DNA of 32,704 nt from Phoronis australis. Taxonomy: Eukaryota; Phoronida; Phoronidae. Numbering within the stretch: position 1 is the stretch's first letter; each line of letters opens with the position of its first letter. The stretch covers positions 1-32,704 of the forward strand of contig NMRA01001006.1 of NCBI GenBank assembly GCA_002633005.1. Reading direction: 5' to 3'. Positions 30,366 through 32,704 of the stretch are shown in pieces. The notes beneath the pieces were generated by a model that worked only from the letters and a program-made list of their open reading frames with translations, was not told where the DNA came from and did no database searches. A program made the position numbers and the translations under genes.

Positions 30366-32278
30366 TTGACAAAATACCAACAGACTGGAAGAAAACTTAA
30401 TGTCTAATACTTGAAGAGGATGAACGAAACTGTGGTAGCTTTAGAGTTGTCTTCGTATTATATAATCTCTTGTTTTCTGTAGGAAAAGTTACTTCTTGTG
30501 GCCTGTTTGGTTTTAGGAGGGAGGAGGGAAGAGGGAATAGGAAGGACAAGGAGAAAGCGGGAGGGGGAGGAATGGTGACAGAGGGAGGTGGATACTGGGT
30601 TTTGGGGGGGGGTACTGAGATGTTAGCCGGTTGAATTTTTGTTCGTATTGGAGTGTGTTGAGTTCCCAAACGCCTAATCATATTACGTAAAAATTAAGTT
30701 CAACGCTCTCATCCTTCCAGGTAGAAGGTTGAGAGCTTCGTAAATGAGTTTAATGCACCCAAACATAACGATACTTGCAAGATATAGGATGTCGCAGGAC
30801 ACTTTCAGAGAAAAATCTTCAACGGGTTTTACCACAACAGATGAGTGACTTGGAGGAGTGCGTATATTTCACCCTCAGATAGAACACATCTGAGCAGCCC
30901 AGAGACCCTAGAACTGCCGGGAAAAGAATGATACTCCCAGAATTCAGCATAAGTATTGCTGGCATTTTGCAATTGTGTGTTAGTGAGGTCAGGAGTTTAC
31001 CCAAGTAAAATCTTGCCTTACACTCGATACATTTCAAGATTTCTTTTTATTCAACTTGAAGCTGACATGCTCTTCACAGCCCCTGTCAAACATGCAGTTT
31101 CCACTACGACCGCCAACAACGTGACTCAGTCTCTTAACATGTTTTGTGCTTGCGACAGGATGTGAGCCGGTCCGACGGTATTAAATTACCCGAGGTATAA
31201 AACTGAACTGAGTTGAGCTGTCTCAAACATGCAATGTTAGCTCAAGGTTTATATTGTTGAAACTCGGACAGTTCCCAAAAATATACTCACAATTCAAACG
31301 CCAATAAATGCGTTGCTTTGTGCCGTTTAAACTCACAAACAAGGGACCAAAAAGGAATCGAGTCATCAAATCAAGGTAAAAGCATTGCTCATAGAATCGA
31401 TTATTGATTTTTGATTTAAATGTTTATGTATCTATGAAAATCAACTGATGAAATGTCGGACAGTTCTACAGTGTCCTTAAATGTTCTTAAAATTTAAATG
31501 ACGATAAGTTTTTCATTGACTTAGGACCGAGATCGAAAAATAAATGAAATTAAACTCTTTGCTCTTTAACTTGGAAAGGTTATCTGTGCACTTCCTTGAT
31601 GTTTTTGTTTCCAGTAGTATTGTGCAATGACTATTTGTTCTTCAAAACTGAATCGTTTGCTTGCATTTCCTTGCATACTACGCAGATGAAGCACGTCATG
31701 ACTGAGGCACCCACGTTAAAAACAAGATGTAACCATGTAGTAGGACCGCGCAGAATCTCAGTGATCCACGGGAATTAAATATGAACTTCAGGCGTTGAAG
31801 TGAGTCCATTTTTGGGACATTTTCTCCACCCACCAGAAACTGGACTACCGACAGTGCTTCAACAAGGCACTACACCCATCAGGAACCTCGGGACTTCATC
31901 TTTTCAAAAAAGTCTTTCAAAGAATGACCATAATAAAACGAAGTTTTCCCGAAACTGGATCACAATATAACGAATCTTGACCTTAGAGCCAGCGCAGATG
32001 GATAGGTACGACTGTATGTCTGAAGTGGATCATAGCTGAGCTGACCGGCGATTAGCTTTAATTCATCGACTTTTGTATTTTCACTCTGTCAGTAGAGCTC
32101 TGGTACGAGGCAGCTCCCAGCTACCCGTCAGTGCGCGGACCCAAGGCCCATTCTTACTGTCCGCGAAACTTTGCCATTGGTTCGCGGTTACAAAAAAACT
32201 GATGGCTGCATCCCCGGGAGATTCGGTCCAAATATGGCGGTATCGGGAGAGTGGGTGAGGCAGTGGCAATAGGGGTAG
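30366..32278. other. Non-coding stretch
   Basis: No second-half Kazal exon or other gene is recognised. Frames such as 30956-31165 and 31596-31778 contain Cys but do not fit the Kazal spacing. A purine-rich tract at 30513-30612 is listed separately. Confidence 0.4.
30513..30612 (+). repeat. Purine-rich GGA/GGGA tract
   Basis: About 100 bases are nearly all G and A on the + strand (AGGAGGGAGGAGGGAAGAGG and similar), ending in a run of eight G near 30605. The - strand open frame at 30397-30681, rich in Pro and Ser, is a product of this bias. Such tracts can form triplex or G-quadruplex structures. Confidence 0.75.
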
Positions 32279-32448
32279 CCTGGGGCGGATCCAGGATTTT
32301 GAGTTGGGGGGCAGGACAGAGCATTAGTCAGGATTTTGCCCGACAGACATTCGCACCCTCGAACCGCCAAATGTAATCTGAGAGAATTTTAGGGGGGCAT
32401 GGCACCCCTGACCATGCCCCCCTGACTCCCCTCTAAATCCGCCACTGG
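32279..32448. mobile_element. Second copy of the GC-rich inverted-repeat element
   Basis: Starts CCTGGGGCGGATCCAGGATT and ends CTCTAAATCCGCCACTGGG. Inside are a G run and GGGGGGCATGGCACCCCTG, followed by CATGCCCCCCTGACTCCCC, matching the interior of 3065-3169 but about 65 bases longer. The two copies differ enough to have inserted separately. Confidence 0.75.
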
Positions 32449-32704
32449 GTGGGGTGGTTGGCGAAGTCGAATTGGTTTGTGCCTACGGACCTGGATAGGG
32501 GGTATGAGTTTTTAGTTGATTCCTGCGTTTAACTTGCAAGGTTGACGCCAATAATGCATTAGCAGGTGACAGAACGCGGGTTGGTATCCTTTTAACGTTT
32601 AACCTTGAGTTTCATCAATGATCCACAGATCAAACAATAACATGCTAGCCACGCGACAACTTTCAAATTGTCTCCCGCGAGTTTTGGAAAATTTTATCAG
32701 CCTT
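32449..32704. other. Window end, nothing recognised
   Basis: No open frame, splice site pair or repeat of note is seen in the last 256 bases. Confidence 0.4.

Noticed and set aside
30956-31165. Frame with NCVLVRSG, considered as the second Kazal exon
   Set aside because: No acceptor lies at the needed place and phase, and the following Cys residues do not fit.
31596-31778. Cys-containing frame after a good acceptor (TTTTTGTTTCCAG), considered as the second Kazal exon
   Set aside because: It lacks the N-x-C-x-L start, and its Cys spacing does not fit a Kazal domain.
1-32704. tRNA genes, rRNA, CRISPR arrays, reverse transcriptase or transposase bodies
   Set aside because: I looked for tRNA B-box words, regular spaced repeats and polymerase or transposase motifs and saw none that hold up.

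Overview
The window reads as nuclear DNA of an animal, not of a bacterium. It is gene-poor and AT-leaning, its coding segments are short exons bounded by GT and AG splice sites, and the space between is full of inverted-repeat elements and degenerate repeats. Three animal gene families are recognisable (nurim, PLAC8 and Kazal), plus a broken THAP zinc finger. The short word GTAGGCCTA recurs on both strands. Together these suggest a marine invertebrate, perhaps a hemichordate, echinoderm or similar animal, but the exact group is inference. A single N next to a G run marks an assembly uncertainty at about 3100.

Layout. 1-5138 has no gene I can support. It holds a nearly perfect palindrome of about 675 bp (1131-1804), a pair of inverted arrays of a 21-bp unit (1935-1997 and 2752-2975) and a GC-rich short element (3065-3169). 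5139-8805 is a complete four-exon gene on the + strand for nurim, a multipass membrane protein of the inner nuclear envelope (238 residues). Its first intron carries a 103-bp hairpin element and its third a 498-bp hAT-like element. 8806-11640 is the 3' flank of nurim. 11744-12096 on the - strand is the last coding exon of a PLAC8/cornifelin-type Cys-rich protein, convergent with nurim; I did not find its upstream exons.

12100-26100 is mostly repeats and non-coding DNA: a diverged tandem array (about 13100-14245), a dispersed repeat around the motifs GAAGACTACCGTCAAA and CAGCTTTGTACCAAGGCTA, and several foldback elements. At 26123-26698 a short acidic reading frame (+) lies beside a THAP-domain sequence (-), and both are interrupted by frameshifts. 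28152-28185 looks like a short signal-peptide start exon. 29405-29467 is a clear exon for the first half of a Kazal protease-inhibitor domain. The rest of that gene was not found and may lie beyond the window. The window ends with a second copy of the GC-rich element (32279-32448).

The recognised genes have no evident pathway in common. I see no gene cluster or defence-like system. The most distinctive features are structural: the large palindrome, the inverted arrays, the hAT-like element with a small start-codon reading frame, and the damaged THAP/acidic-ORF pair.
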